Shown here piece by piece: positions 1 through 7,666 of a stretch of DNA of 24,720 bases. The stretch is from Candidatus Collierbacteria bacterium. Its GTDB lineage: Bacteria; Patescibacteriota; Microgenomatia; UBA1400; MFAQ01. Position numbers and translations under genes: made by a program. Numbering within the stretch: position 1 is the first letter of the stretch; the number at the start of each line of letters is the position of its first letter. The notes under the pieces are model-generated. The model was not told the DNA's origin. It worked only from the letters and a program-made list of their open reading frames with translations, and made no database searches. The stretch spans positions 1 through 24,720 of the forward strand of contig CAIQPO010000085.1 of assembly GCA_903873735.1 (NCBI GenBank). Reading direction: 5' to 3'.

Positions 1-42
1 AAGGACCAAATTAATATCAAAAATACGCCCTTTACCCACCAT
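1..42 (-). CDS. possible 5' end of a gene leaving the window
   Basis: An open frame starts at an ATG (bases 42-40) and runs 14 codons to the window edge without a stop (MVGKGRIFDINLVL). A purine-rich AGGGGG lies 3 bases upstream, a better Shine-Dalgarno match than most genes here show. It would be divergent from the recombinase gene on the right. Too short to identify; it may be chance. Confidence 0.3.
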   Translation of the reverse strand, partial: MVGKGRIFDINLVL

Positions 43-75
43 TTTCCCCCTCTTTCCCTGTATTTAATCATCTAC

Positions 76-103
76 TTGCATTTTAGCCCTGTAATGTTAT
101 AAT
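76..103 (+). promoter_or_regulatory. sigma-70-type promoter of the recombinase gene
   Basis: TTGCAT (76-81), a 16-base spacer, then a perfect TATAAT (98-103) preceded by TG one base earlier, so it also fits an extended -10. Transcription would start near 110, leaving about 20 bases of leader with no clear ribosome binding site before the ATG at 131. Confidence 0.65.
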
Positions 104-130
104 AAGTGCCATAAATAATATTTAACTACT

Positions 131-1006
131 ATGGAACAGAAAGACAACTCTATCAAACAATCTATCGATGCTTTCAAGGGTCACTTAACCCAGCAAGGCA
201 GAGCTTCTGCCACCATTTTAGCCTACTCTAAAGATATAGAGCAACTTGCTACCTTTATCGGTAAGTCAAATAAGACCGAGATTACTCAATTCTCCAAAGA
301 AGACATCGATGCTTTTAAAGAGGATCTCGCTTCCCACAGCTATACCACCAAATCAATTTCCAGAAAAATAAACTCTATTAAGGCTTTCTTTGCCTACATG
401 CAATCTACTGGAGTCATTTCTGAGAATCCAGCCACCACTGTTACCCACCCCAAATACGACATCAAACCTCCCCGCATTCTTACCAAGCTTGAATACAGAG
501 CTTTAAGAGATGCTTGCAGAGAAGATGTTAGAATGGCTGCCATCGTTGAGCTCTTACTCCAAACAGGTATGCGTATTTCCGAGCTAGCCAACCTCCAAGT
601 CGGAGATATAGACCTTGCTGGAAACACCATCACTATTCGTGCCTATGAATCTCACCCAGAAAGAGTCGTACCTCTAAACCAACCTGTAAAAGAATCCCTT
701 GAAAAATACCTCACTGGTAGACCCAAGAGTGGCAACACCTCTGTCTTCATCACCAAAACTGGTAATCCATTCCTTATAAGAAATATCAGATCAAATCTCG
801 ACAGATACTTTAGAATCGCTGGTATTGATGGAGCCAAGGTAAACGACCTTCGCCACACATTTATTGCCCAGCAGCTCACCTCAGGCAGTCCACTGGTCTA
901 CATTAGTAAGCTCGTAGGTCACAAGAGACTTTCTACTACAGAAAAATATCTTGAATTCATTGCTGAGAAACCAAGCAAGGACAAACCCAAACTTGTTGAT
1001 CTCTAA
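131..1006 (+). CDS. XerC/XerD-like tyrosine recombinase with altered active site
   Basis: A site-specific recombinase of the lambda-integrase superfamily, 291 residues, the usual Xer length. An N-terminal SAM-like DNA-binding domain (about 8-95) precedes the catalytic domain (about 115-285). Visible catalytic residues are R148 (TGMRISEL), R241 in NDLRHTF, H264 (LVGHKRLS) and the nucleophile Y273 (TTEKYLEF). Two positions of the usual R-K-H-R-H/W-Y set differ: the first His of HxLRH is Asn (N238), and the beta-hairpin Lys of the GKGxKxR segment is replaced, since the stretch reads AYESHPERVVPL. It may serve chromosome dimer resolution or a mobile element; no dif-like site or other phage or transposon gene is seen nearby. 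It has its own promoter and converges on the next gene with only 17 bases between stop codons. Family call is firm; Xer role is inferred. Confidence 0.88.
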   Translation: MEQKDNSIKQSIDAFKGHLTQQGRASATILAYSKDIEQLATFIGKSNKTEITQFSKEDIDAFKEDLASHSYTTKSISRKINSIKAFFAYMQSTGVISENPATTVTHPKYDIKPPRILTKLEYRALRDACREDVRMAAIVELLLQTGMRISELANLQVGDIDLAGNTITIRAYESHPERVVPLNQPVKESLEKYLTGRPKSGNTSVFITKTGNPFLIRNIRSNLDRYFRIAGIDGAKVNDLRHTFIAQQLTSGSPLVYISKLVGHKRLSTTEKYLEFIAEKPSKDKPKLVDL

Positions 1007-1023
1007 TCTGGTGATTCAAACCT

Positions 1024-1383
1024 TTATCTGCTAACCATTTTTTTCAGACTATCAAGAGTCACTTGGGTTAAAAACCCAAGTACTTCTGATACCTTCTCCA
1101 CTTTTCCCACCACCATAGCTAACCATCCAGAGCTATTTTTTCTGGTATCTTGAATTACGAAAAAAGCATTTCTTACACCACTCACTTCTAGTGTTTCACC
1201 AGTTACTTCGTCTTCAATCATTATCGTCACCGAGTTACCTTTTTTTCCAATACCCAAGTCTCCTGCAATTGTTACTTCTCTTGGCCAGGATCCAATAACC
1301 ACCTCACCCAAACCCTCACTATTTGAATCTGCCACTCTGAGAAGCTTGTCGTGTTTCTCGCTTGTTATTTTCTTTCTTTTCAT
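1024..1383 (-). CDS. hypothetical 119-residue protein behind a tRNA
   Basis: I do not recognise this protein. The frame stays open upstream through the tRNA gene, but that extension is the reverse-frame translation typical of a tRNA (GPIAQLVRA), so I choose the ATG at 1383, giving MKRKKITSEK. The product has a Lys-rich start, a centre with alternating hydrophobic residues that looks like beta strands (about 25-85), and a helix-like end. No signal peptide, membrane segment or cysteines. The start codon lies 11 bases from the tRNA 3' end with no Shine-Dalgarno, so the message is probably made with the tRNA and released by tRNA 3' processing with a very short leader. Codons around 1061-1081 form a perfect 9-base inverted repeat without a U-tract. 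Confidence 0.6.
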   Translation of the reverse strand: MKRKKITSEKHDKLLRVADSNSEGLGEVVIGSWPREVTIAGDLGIGKKGNSVTIMIEDEVTGETLEVSGVRNAFFVIQDTRKNSSGWLAMVVGKVEKVSEVLGFLTQVTLDSLKKMVSR

Positions 1384-1394
1384 CTCGTTCTTGT

Positions 1395-1467
1395 GGGCCG
1401 ACCAGGATTCGGACCTGGGACATCGAAGGTATAAGCTTCGCGCTCTAACCAGCTGAGCTATCGGCCC
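1395..1467 (-). tRNA. tRNA-Ile (anticodon UAU)
   Basis: Complete cloverleaf: acceptor GGGCCGA/TCGGCCC, D-arm GCTC/GAGC with GG in the loop, anticodon stem CGAAG/CTTCG around the 7-base loop CTTATAC (bases 1435-1429), a 5-base variable loop, T-stem CCAGG/CCTGG with loop TCCGAAT, discriminator A. CCA is not encoded. U33 and A37 are in place, so the anticodon is UAU, reading AUA. Most bacteria instead read AUA with a CAU anticodon whose C34 is made lysidine by TilS. Position 55 is C rather than the usual U. A TAAAAT at 1478-1483 (minus) could be a -10 element, or the tRNA may be cotranscribed with the ATPase gene ending 26 bases upstream. Confidence 0.9.
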
Positions 1468-1493
1468 TAGCTCCAATATTTTACTACACTACC

Positions 1494-3818
1494 TTATAAT
1501 TTTGCCCTTCTCTCAATCTCCTCTTCCACTTCAGCCACATCTCTACCATACTTCAGCCTTGATAGTTCTTTCACCATTCTCGATACTTCTTTACTTCCCC
1601 CAGCCTTTTCCGCTTTAAGATCTCTTCCCACATTCATCGAAAATGCAGGTACTGGTGAACCATTCACAATGGTCTTTACATAAATATTTTGTGCTTCTAC
1701 GTTGGTCAAATCAGCTTCATGGAAAACAGGATCAAACTCTTTTGAAAGAATTGCTGCATCCTGCGTACCCACACGATAAGACATGAGCGTACCAGTGTTT
1801 CCAAAAATAGCATCTCTTACCTGCTCATCAAGTTGGGACACAAACTGATTGGCTAGCACCAAACCCACTCCGTATTTACGGACTTCAGACAACATCTGCG
1901 CAAAGTCTGGAGTAGCAAAGTTCTGAAACTCATCAACATACAGGAAAAATGGTCTTCTCTGTTCTTTAGGAATATCTTGCCTAGACAGAGCTGCTGCCAA
2001 AATCTTTGGTACCAACACCAACCCTAGGAAGTTTGCATCCTCCTCACCGAGCAAACCTTTAGCTAACTTTAAAAATACAATCTTTCCCTGGTCCATCGCC
2101 TCTCTAAAGCTTAAGGCACTCTTTTGTTGACCAATGATATTTCTAATCAGCTTGTTGGTAACAAACTTGCCAAACTTTGACGCAATATAATCCAAGGTCT
2201 CTGACTTATGGAAATCAGACGTTTGGGCAATTTGATCAGTCCAGTATCTCTTAACAATTGGATCTTTTACTGCAGGTAAGAGCTCTTGGACAAATTTTTG
2301 ATCGGTTAGTACTCTATTAACTTCAATAAAAGTCGCTCCTGGGATAGCTTCACCCACTGTCAACATAGCATTTCTAATTGCATGTTCAAATCTCGGACCA
2401 ATAATACCTGTTTTGTGTGGATCGTAGAGCTTATACATCAAGTTGATAATCGACGAGGCCACTGTATGCATCTCCTCAATGTTATTTACCTCCAATAAGT
2501 TAAACCCAACCGGTCTATCTCTATCTGTTGGGTCAAAAAATACCACATCTTCAGCTCTCTCTGGCGGTACAAGCTCCATCAACTCTTCAATACCCTCTCC
2601 GTGCGGCTCCAAAAAACACAAACCCTTGCCAGCCCTCATATCTTGAATAATCATCGATTTCAAAAGCTCGGTTTTTCCTGTACCAGTTCTACCAATGATG
2701 TACATGTGCCTCATTCTGTCTTGCTCACCAATATATATATTTCTTTCCTGACCTCGATAAATTGACCTACCAAGCCACAATCCAGATTCAGGAAAACCTC
2801 CAGTTGCTGGAGCACTCTTTGCCGTTAGCCAAAAAATATGAGGAGTTTCAATCGTTTTATTTGGCATATGCCAAACTGTAGCTAGCTCGTCAACAGATAA
2901 AATTGAGTTATTACCCCACATCGACTGATAGCGGTAAATAAAATCCACCATAAACATCTGTTTAAATCTGATGGTACTTCCTGAAAATCCATTTTGATTT
3001 CCTGAAAATTGAGCAAAGGTACTCTTCAAGTTCGACAAATTTGCCTTAGCCTGACCCTCTGAAGGTGCCACACTTACCATTCTGATGGTAGTTAAAAACC
3101 CAACCTTTCCTGTTTTGTTTGTAATGGCTTCTAGGTCTTGAGGGTTCATCTTAAACTTCGCTTTCTCAGGATTAGCCTCATCCTTTTTAATCTTAGACAC
3201 AAACCCCTCACCAGACTTACTCCAAGATGACTCTGCCGGAGAAATTATCACCTGCACTGCTGCCGCCTCATTTTCACCAAACTTAGCTAAAGCTGAAGTA
3301 ATTGAAGCCAAAGGATCTACTGGCAATTCCTTAAATGATTTTATTGGCTTAAAACTATTGTTCTTTAGAGCAAGTTCTGCGAATGCTACTTTAGCGTCTT
3401 TATAAAAAATATTGTATTCATCCACCTGTTTTACCCTCACCCCTGGATAAGTACCAGCCACGAGCTTCTCTACTAGCTCCATATTATTCTTATGACATGA
3501 AATGAAAAATTTAATTTCTTCCTTCTTGCCAACTATCTCCAAAGAGATATGCTGCTGAGCCTTAAACTTTTGCCAAAAACCACCCTTCTTTATTGAGTAA
3601 AGCGACGCAAACAACTGCTCTACTGCGTCAATTTTTACCTCATTATCTTTTGGAACAGCCACTTCAAGCAACACAAACTCCATACTCACCTCTTCTCTGT
3701 TGTTATGTTTCAGATAAATCAAAAACAAGCTCCAAGACACTATCAAAAGGACAATAATCAAACCCAGGGCCACAAAGACAGTCAAAAAATACTCAATCAA
3801 AAACATTGGGTCTATCAT
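1494..3818 (-). CDS. VirD4/TraG-like type IV secretion ATPase (membrane-anchored)
   Basis: A 774-residue P-loop ATPase of the type IV secretion coupling-protein/DUF87 class, which in conjugation and secretion systems drives DNA or protein across the membrane. An N-terminal hydrophobic segment (about 6-36) anchors it, followed by a long accessory region (about 45-340). The motor domain carries Walker A GRTGTGKT (376-383) and Walker B FFLYVDEFQNF (about 624-634). The GNTGTLMSYRVG segment near the end is typical of TraG/VirD4 motors. Its start overlaps the stop of the upstream gene by 4 bases, so the two are translationally coupled. No other secretion genes (VirB4, VirB6, relaxase) are in the window. 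It could serve type IV pilus-like, DNA-transfer or protein-export machinery; the substrate cannot be read from sequence. Confidence 0.85.
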   Translation of the reverse strand: MIDPMFLIEYFLTVFVALGLIIVLLIVSWSLFLIYLKHNNREEVSMEFVLLEVAVPKDNEVKIDAVEQLFASLYSIKKGGFWQKFKAQQHISLEIVGKKEEIKFFISCHKNNMELVEKLVAGTYPGVRVKQVDEYNIFYKDAKVAFAELALKNNSFKPIKSFKELPVDPLASITSALAKFGENEAAAVQVIISPAESSWSKSGEGFVSKIKKDEANPEKAKFKMNPQDLEAITNKTGKVGFLTTIRMVSVAPSEGQAKANLSNLKSTFAQFSGNQNGFSGSTIRFKQMFMVDFIYRYQSMWGNNSILSVDELATVWHMPNKTIETPHIFWLTAKSAPATGGFPESGLWLGRSIYRGQERNIYIGEQDRMRHMYIIGRTGTGKTELLKSMIIQDMRAGKGLCFLEPHGEGIEELMELVPPERAEDVVFFDPTDRDRPVGFNLLEVNNIEEMHTVASSIINLMYKLYDPHKTGIIGPRFEHAIRNAMLTVGEAIPGATFIEVNRVLTDQKFVQELLPAVKDPIVKRYWTDQIAQTSDFHKSETLDYIASKFGKFVTNKLIRNIIGQQKSALSFREAMDQGKIVFLKLAKGLLGEEDANFLGLVLVPKILAAALSRQDIPKEQRRPFFLYVDEFQNFATPDFAQMLSEVRKYGVGLVLANQFVSQLDEQVRDAIFGNTGTLMSYRVGTQDAAILSKEFDPVFHEADLTNVEAQNIYVKTIVNGSPVPAFSMNVGRDLKAEKAGGSKEVSRMVKELSRLKYGRDVAEVEEEIERRAKL

Positions 3819-4189
3819 ACTTGTGGTTGTGTTGGAGGCATATAAAAAACCCTACCTGGATACTTTTTAATCATCATTACGCACCACTCTGCCAACCATC
3901 TTACACTGTCTACCACTTTTGATTTCATCCCCCCTTCAATCTCCTCTCTATTCATTGGTAAAACAATCTTGGCTTTTGCTACAGCAGCATTTTGTAACGC
4001 TACCACCTTTCCCATATCAGCCTGTGGCGTGGGAGTCTGTGGGGGCTGAACTTGCTGTGGGGGAGTTTGTTGATCCTGTACCGGATTTTCCGCCTTCTTC
4101 TCCATTTTCTCGATATAGTTATCCACCTCGCGAACAGCGATCTGATCAAAACTTTGTGGCCTCTCAATTTCTTTCCCTATAGCGGGCAT
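3815..4189 (-). CDS. Pro/Gln-rich partner protein of the secretion ATPase
   Basis: A 124-residue protein of unknown function. The N-terminal third is charged and helix-like (about 10-35), followed by a low-complexity Pro/Gln/Thr stretch (about 37-57) and a more ordered C-terminal part with a Trp-rich helix (RWLAEWCVMMIKKY) ending in another Pro/Gln tail. No signal peptide; the C-terminal helix is amphipathic or membrane-associated at best. Stop and start overlap with the ATPase gene (ATGA), so it is probably a cytosolic adaptor or regulator of that motor; this is inference from linkage only. Upstream, TATATT (4196-4201, minus) sits 6 bases before the ATG and there is no ribosome binding site, which fits a leaderless start. 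Confidence 0.65.
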   Translation of the reverse strand: MPAIGKEIERPQSFDQIAVREVDNYIEKMEKKAENPVQDQQTPPQQVQPPQTPTPQADMGKVVALQNAAVAKAKIVLPMNREEIEGGMKSKVVDSVRWLAEWCVMMIKKYPGRVFYMPPTQPQV

Positions 4190-4195
4190 AATATA

Positions 4196-4201
4196 AATAT
4201 A
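4196..4201 (-). promoter_or_regulatory. candidate -10 element, leaderless start
   Basis: TATATT on the minus strand, followed by 6 bases and then the ATG at 4189. Transcription would begin at or next to the start codon. No good -35 is visible at 17 bases (CACAGT). Confidence 0.35.
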
Positions 4202-4232
4202 CCAAGAATTGCCCTTAAACTGTGGGCAAGCT

Positions 4233-4797
4233 TTAGTAATCCAAACCTTTTACCGCCATCATTCCACTATCAAAAGGGTGCTTTATCTTTCTCATCTCTG
4301 TTAAAAGATCCACCTCCTCAATTATTAACTCTGTTTTTACCCTCCCAGTTAATACAATATTTGTATCTTCTCTGTTATCAACAAGCTCCCGTAAATCATC
4401 CACCTCGATCAATTTATCAGTTATCGCCTGCAGCACTTCATCCAAAAACTATCAATTTATATTCACCAGAAGCAATCTTTTCTCTTGCCAGCCTCACACA
4501 ATCTTTTGCTGCCAAACTGTGGATATCAGGAGTCGTAGTATCATAGACCTTGCCCTCGTTTACTCTTGCCTCTCTTGCACCTTTAATATAAAACCCCTTT
4601 CCGCCCCAATGCATCTCTAAATTAGGAAAAAAATCAACCGCTGCTCTCTCACTAATTGGCCAATCGGCTGTCTTATACCAAGATATCCACGCCACCTTTT
4701 CTCCACACAACAGCATCCTCATCATTACCCCCAAAGCAGCCGAAGTTTTTCCTTTTCCCTCTCCTACAAATGCATAAACTAACCCCTTTTTACTCAT
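4233..4797 (-). pseudogene. btuR: corrinoid adenosyltransferase, split by a +1 frameshift
   Basis: Two adjacent frames together make one BtuR/CobO-type ATP:corrinoid adenosyltransferase, the enzyme that makes adenosylcobalamin. The first (4438-4797) starts MSKKGLVYAF, carries the P-loop GEGKGKTS (residues 12-19) and ends ASGEYKLIVFG. The second (to 4233) continues with LDEVLQAI, then VLTGR, TEMRKIKHPFDSG and KGLDY, all in family order. In this family the junction reads like LVVLDE. Here a run of five T (GTTTTTGGATGA) puts the ribosome out of frame; four T would restore IVLDEV and a product of about 190 residues, the normal length. Possible causes are a real mutation, a sequencing or assembly error in a homopolymer, or +1 recoding just before the TGA. 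A GATAAT sits 6 bases before the ATG. The gene lies next to a B12-dependent reductase that needs its product. Confidence 0.85.
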
Positions 4798-5144
4798 AAC
4801 CCTATTATCCAAGACCTTAACTAATAGTAAAGTGGGGCTGTAATTAGCACTCTCACTATCATTGTGATAATACAAACAGTTTGATATATGAAAAACTATA
4901 AGGTTACAGCACTACCCAACCATCTCGAACTATATCAACTTAGTTTTATTTAGAAAAAATGCGAAAAAAAAGCGATATACTCTTCAAACGCCAGCTGAGA
5001 AAATCATTAGCAGTGTCAACAAAAGACTGATAGTAAACAAGATTACCTTATTTAATTAAAAGACCATATAAGAAATTTGTCAAGTCATACGCAAAACTAT
5101 ATCAAAAGCAATCAAACATCCCCCATAATATAACAACAACCTCA
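4798..5144. other. AT-rich non-coding region between btuR and the nrdJ terminator
   Basis: No gene is visible here; possible short frames on either strand are closed quickly. It holds a minus-strand promoter (5055-5083), a run of eight T on the minus strand (4971-4964) flanked by CGC repeats but without a strong stem before it, and a GATAAT next to the btuR start. From the promoter, the btuR leader would be about 250 bases. I looked for the conserved cobalamin riboswitch box and did not find it. Confidence 0.6.
5055..5083 (-). promoter_or_regulatory. promoter reading towards btuR
   Basis: On the minus strand, a perfect TTGACA (5083-5078), exactly 17 bases of spacer, then TTTAAT (5060-5055). 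Transcription would start near 5048, giving either a long btuR leader or a separate small RNA. Confidence 0.55.
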
Positions 5145-5174
5145 AAAAAGAGAGGCTATTACGCCTCTCTTTTT
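5145..5174. terminator. bidirectional intrinsic terminator after nrdJ
   Basis: A 12-base-pair perfect stem (5145-5156 with 5163-5174; core GAGAGGC/GCCTCTC) around the 6-base loop TATTAC, with A-run and T-run at the outer ends. On the minus strand the hairpin is followed by TTTTTT, ending the nrdR-nrdJ transcript 18 bases after the stop codon. Confidence 0.9.
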
Positions 5175-5192
5175 ATCAACCTCTGCAAAAAG

Positions 5193-7655
5193 TTAACACT
5201 TACTTGCCCCGCAGCTATAACATTTCTGACACCCTTCCTCCAATACCAAACTAGCTTGACCACAATCAGGACAGAGATCACCTCTCTTGGTAGTAAGAGG
5301 CAATGCTTGTTGTTCAGGTGCATGAGAAGTCTCTTCTTTTTCTCCAACTTCCACATTTGTCTCACCCCTTAAATAATCTCTCATCACTTTTGATACTCCA
5401 TCAGCCAAACTTCTTACCTTGTTATTTCCAAATCCAACACTTTCAGCTCCTCCTATCCCTGACAATTGTTCAACCACAGACTCCGCCACTGCTCTAGCTG
5501 GGAACTTTGATGGCACTCTGAGCGACAGTGAAATTAATCTTCCCAAGGCTTCAGCGTCTGCCATCACATGACTTCCTGCTTTACCTACATTGATAAACAC
5601 CTCAAAAGGATTACCATACTCGTCAGCGTTTATTACTATAAAGGCCGATCCCACCGGAGTGTGAATTTTGTAAGTACTTCCTTGCAGTTTCTTTGGTCTT
5701 ATTCTCAAATCAGCCATCGTCTCTTCAATCTCTGACTTACTCATCGTCTCATCAGTCTTCACTTCTTCCACTACTTTTTTTTCTTCCTCTTTCTTTGTCC
5801 CCACATTCAACACCTGCCAAGTCTTGCAACCATCTCTATAAATAGTAATTCCCTTACAACCAAGCTGGTAGGACATCAAATATGCCTTTGCTACATCTTC
5901 TACAGTCGCTTCGTTTGGCAAGTTGATGGTTTTACTTACTGCGTTATCTGTATGCTCTTGCCAAGCAGCCTGCATCCTCACATGCCACTCAGGAGTTATC
6001 TCGTGTGCAGTCACCAAAGCCTTTCTCCAAAACTCTGGCACCTCACTGACTCCATGAACACTCCCTGTCTCGGCTACTTGACTCGCCAGTTTCTCACTCC
6101 AAAATCCTTCTCTCTCCGCCACCTCTCTAAAAGCTGGATCAATAAAATACATCTCCCGCTGAAGACTCTCATCTTTTACCATGTGTTTGTACGCCAAAGC
6201 AAAAACAGGCTCACAACCACCAGAGGTGTTAGCAATTATTCCAATTGTTCCCGTTGGAGCAATAGTGGTAATAGCCGAGTTTCTCTTTTTCTTTCCGGAC
6301 TTGTAAATGCTTTCTTTCCATAAAGGAAATGCCCCTCTTACTTCTGCCAAGTCTTCACTTGCCTTGTGAGCAGCTTCATTGATAGTCCTCATTACTTTCT
6401 TAGCGAGCTCCAGTGCTTCGTTTGAGTTATAGGGAATACCTAGCAAGTAAAGCATGTCTGCCCAACCACCAATTCCCAAACCAATTCTCCTAATCGACCT
6501 AACCGTATCCCAGATCTGCTGCAATGGATAGGGATTAATCTCGATAACATCATCCAAAAACCTCACCGACTCACTAGCCGTTCTCTTTAGATCATCCCAG
6601 TCTACACTGTAAGCACCTTTCTCATCCTTCACCACAAAGTAGTTAAGGAAAATACTCCCTAGATTACAGGCATCATATGGATAAAGCGGCTGCTCACCAC
6701 ATGGGTTTGTACTTTCCACTGGACCCAATGAAGGTACTGGATTAGCAGGTGAATCATTTACTTTATCAATGAAAATCATCCCCGGGTCTCCGCTCTCCCA
6801 AGCACACTTACAAATCATCTCAAAAATATCTCTTGCTTTCTCTCTGCCCACTACCTTACCTGTATGCGGTTCAACCAAGTCATACTCGGAATCCTCCTCC
6901 AAAGCCTTCATAAATACATCTGTTGCTGCCACAGAAATATTAAAATTCGTTATCCCTCCATCAAGCTTGCAAGTTATAAAATCTCTAATATCCGGGTGAT
7001 CTACTCTCAGAATTCCCATATTGGCACCTCTTCTGGTACCTCCTTGTTTTATTTGCTGAGTCGCCTCGTTAAAAATCTTCATGAAACTCACTGGTCCTGA
7101 TGCTACCCCTCGGCTCCTCTTCACCATCGCCCCTTTCTGTCTCAATCTTGAAAAGGAAAATCCCGTACCTCCTCCTGACTGATGAATAATTGCCTGATGC
7201 TTAATTGACTCAAATATTCCTTCCAATGAATCTTCAACTGGTAATACAAAACAGGCAGAATACTGCAACCCATTTCCCTTCCCTGCATTCATGAGAGTTG
7301 GAGAGTTGGGTAAAAACTTTTTCGACAAAATCAGTTTATAGAAGCGCTTTGCACTTTCTAAAACATCCCCTTTGTCAGCACCCCATCTTACCTCTGCTGA
7401 AGCCACTGCCCAAGACACTCTCCAAGCCAATTGATCTGGTGTCTCTATCACGTTCCCATCCATGTCTTTGTCCAAGTACCTCTCCTTCAATACTTTAATT
7501 GCCTGTTCCGACCACTCACCTGTAGGCAGATCAGCTGGAATTTCTGGACGATCTCCCAACTTTTTATTTATTCCTTCAGTAATTTCTTCATAGCTATCAT
7601 TTTCCTGACTTACTTCAGGTGATGAGCTTTTATACAAACTAGATGATATTGCCAT
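5193..7655 (-). CDS. nrdJ: class II (adenosylcobalamin-dependent) ribonucleotide reductase
   Basis: Reduces ribonucleotides to deoxyribonucleotides using a radical made from adenosylcobalamin; oxygen-independent. The 820-residue product is full length for the family. Redox Cys C135 (SACFVLP), radical Cys C319 with E321 in NPCGE, and redox partner C330 (ACNLGSI), 11 residues on as expected. The C-terminus is a zinc-ribbon-like segment (about 795-820, CPDCG, CQKCYSCG) with a final Cys, the usual shuttle that re-reduces the active site. No N-terminal ATP-cone is seen, so allosteric activity control may be left to NrdR. It follows nrdR by 11 bases with no Shine-Dalgarno and ends in an intrinsic terminator. 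The cofactor-making gene btuR lies downstream on the same strand. No competing class I or III reductase is in the window. Confidence 0.96.
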   Translation of the reverse strand: MAISSSLYKSSSPEVSQENDSYEEITEGINKKLGDRPEIPADLPTGEWSEQAIKVLKERYLDKDMDGNVIETPDQLAWRVSWAVASAEVRWGADKGDVLESAKRFYKLILSKKFLPNSPTLMNAGKGNGLQYSACFVLPVEDSLEGIFESIKHQAIIHQSGGGTGFSFSRLRQKGAMVKRSRGVASGPVSFMKIFNEATQQIKQGGTRRGANMGILRVDHPDIRDFITCKLDGGITNFNISVAATDVFMKALEEDSEYDLVEPHTGKVVGREKARDIFEMICKCAWESGDPGMIFIDKVNDSPANPVPSLGPVESTNPCGEQPLYPYDACNLGSIFLNYFVVKDEKGAYSVDWDDLKRTASESVRFLDDVIEINPYPLQQIWDTVRSIRRIGLGIGGWADMLYLLGIPYNSNEALELAKKVMRTINEAAHKASEDLAEVRGAFPLWKESIYKSGKKKRNSAITTIAPTGTIGIIANTSGGCEPVFALAYKHMVKDESLQREMYFIDPAFREVAEREGFWSEKLASQVAETGSVHGVSEVPEFWRKALVTAHEITPEWHVRMQAAWQEHTDNAVSKTINLPNEATVEDVAKAYLMSYQLGCKGITIYRDGCKTWQVLNVGTKKEEEKKVVEEVKTDETMSKSEIEETMADLRIRPKKLQGSTYKIHTPVGSAFIVINADEYGNPFEVFINVGKAGSHVMADAEALGRLISLSLRVPSKFPARAVAESVVEQLSGIGGAESVGFGNNKVRSLADGVSKVMRDYLRGETNVEVGEKEETSHAPEQQALPLTTKRGDLCPDCGQASLVLEEGCQKCYSCGASKC

Positions 7656-7666
7656 ATATATCGTTA

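Noticed and set aside
1061..1081. Perfect 9-base inverted repeat (ACTTGGGTT, 3-base loop)
   Set aside because: It lies inside a coding frame and has no T-tract on either strand, so a terminator is not supported.
1384..1476. N-terminal extension of the 119-residue protein
   Set aside because: It reads through the tRNA gene (GPIAQLVRA is a known tRNA artefact); the ATG at 1383 is the sensible start.
4209..4229. TTGCCC/GGGCAA hairpin after btuR
   Set aside because: Only six pairs, a 9-base loop and no real T-run; too weak to call a terminator or operator.
4438..4440. TGA read as glycine (recoded genome) to explain the btuR break
   Set aside because: Reading through the TGA gives the wrong frame, and TGA is the normal stop of many genes here.
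4052..4546. Plus-strand frame of 164 codons
   Set aside because: It lies opposite the btuR fragments and the Pro/Gln-rich gene, and the Leu/Pro/Ser bias is typical of a shadow.
5110..5140. dif-like site (TATATTATG on the minus strand)
   Set aside because: Only one nine-base block matches; the other arm is unlike known dif sites.
4798..5144. Cobalamin riboswitch before btuR
   Set aside because: The conserved B12 box and its usual flanking pairing were not found on the minus strand.
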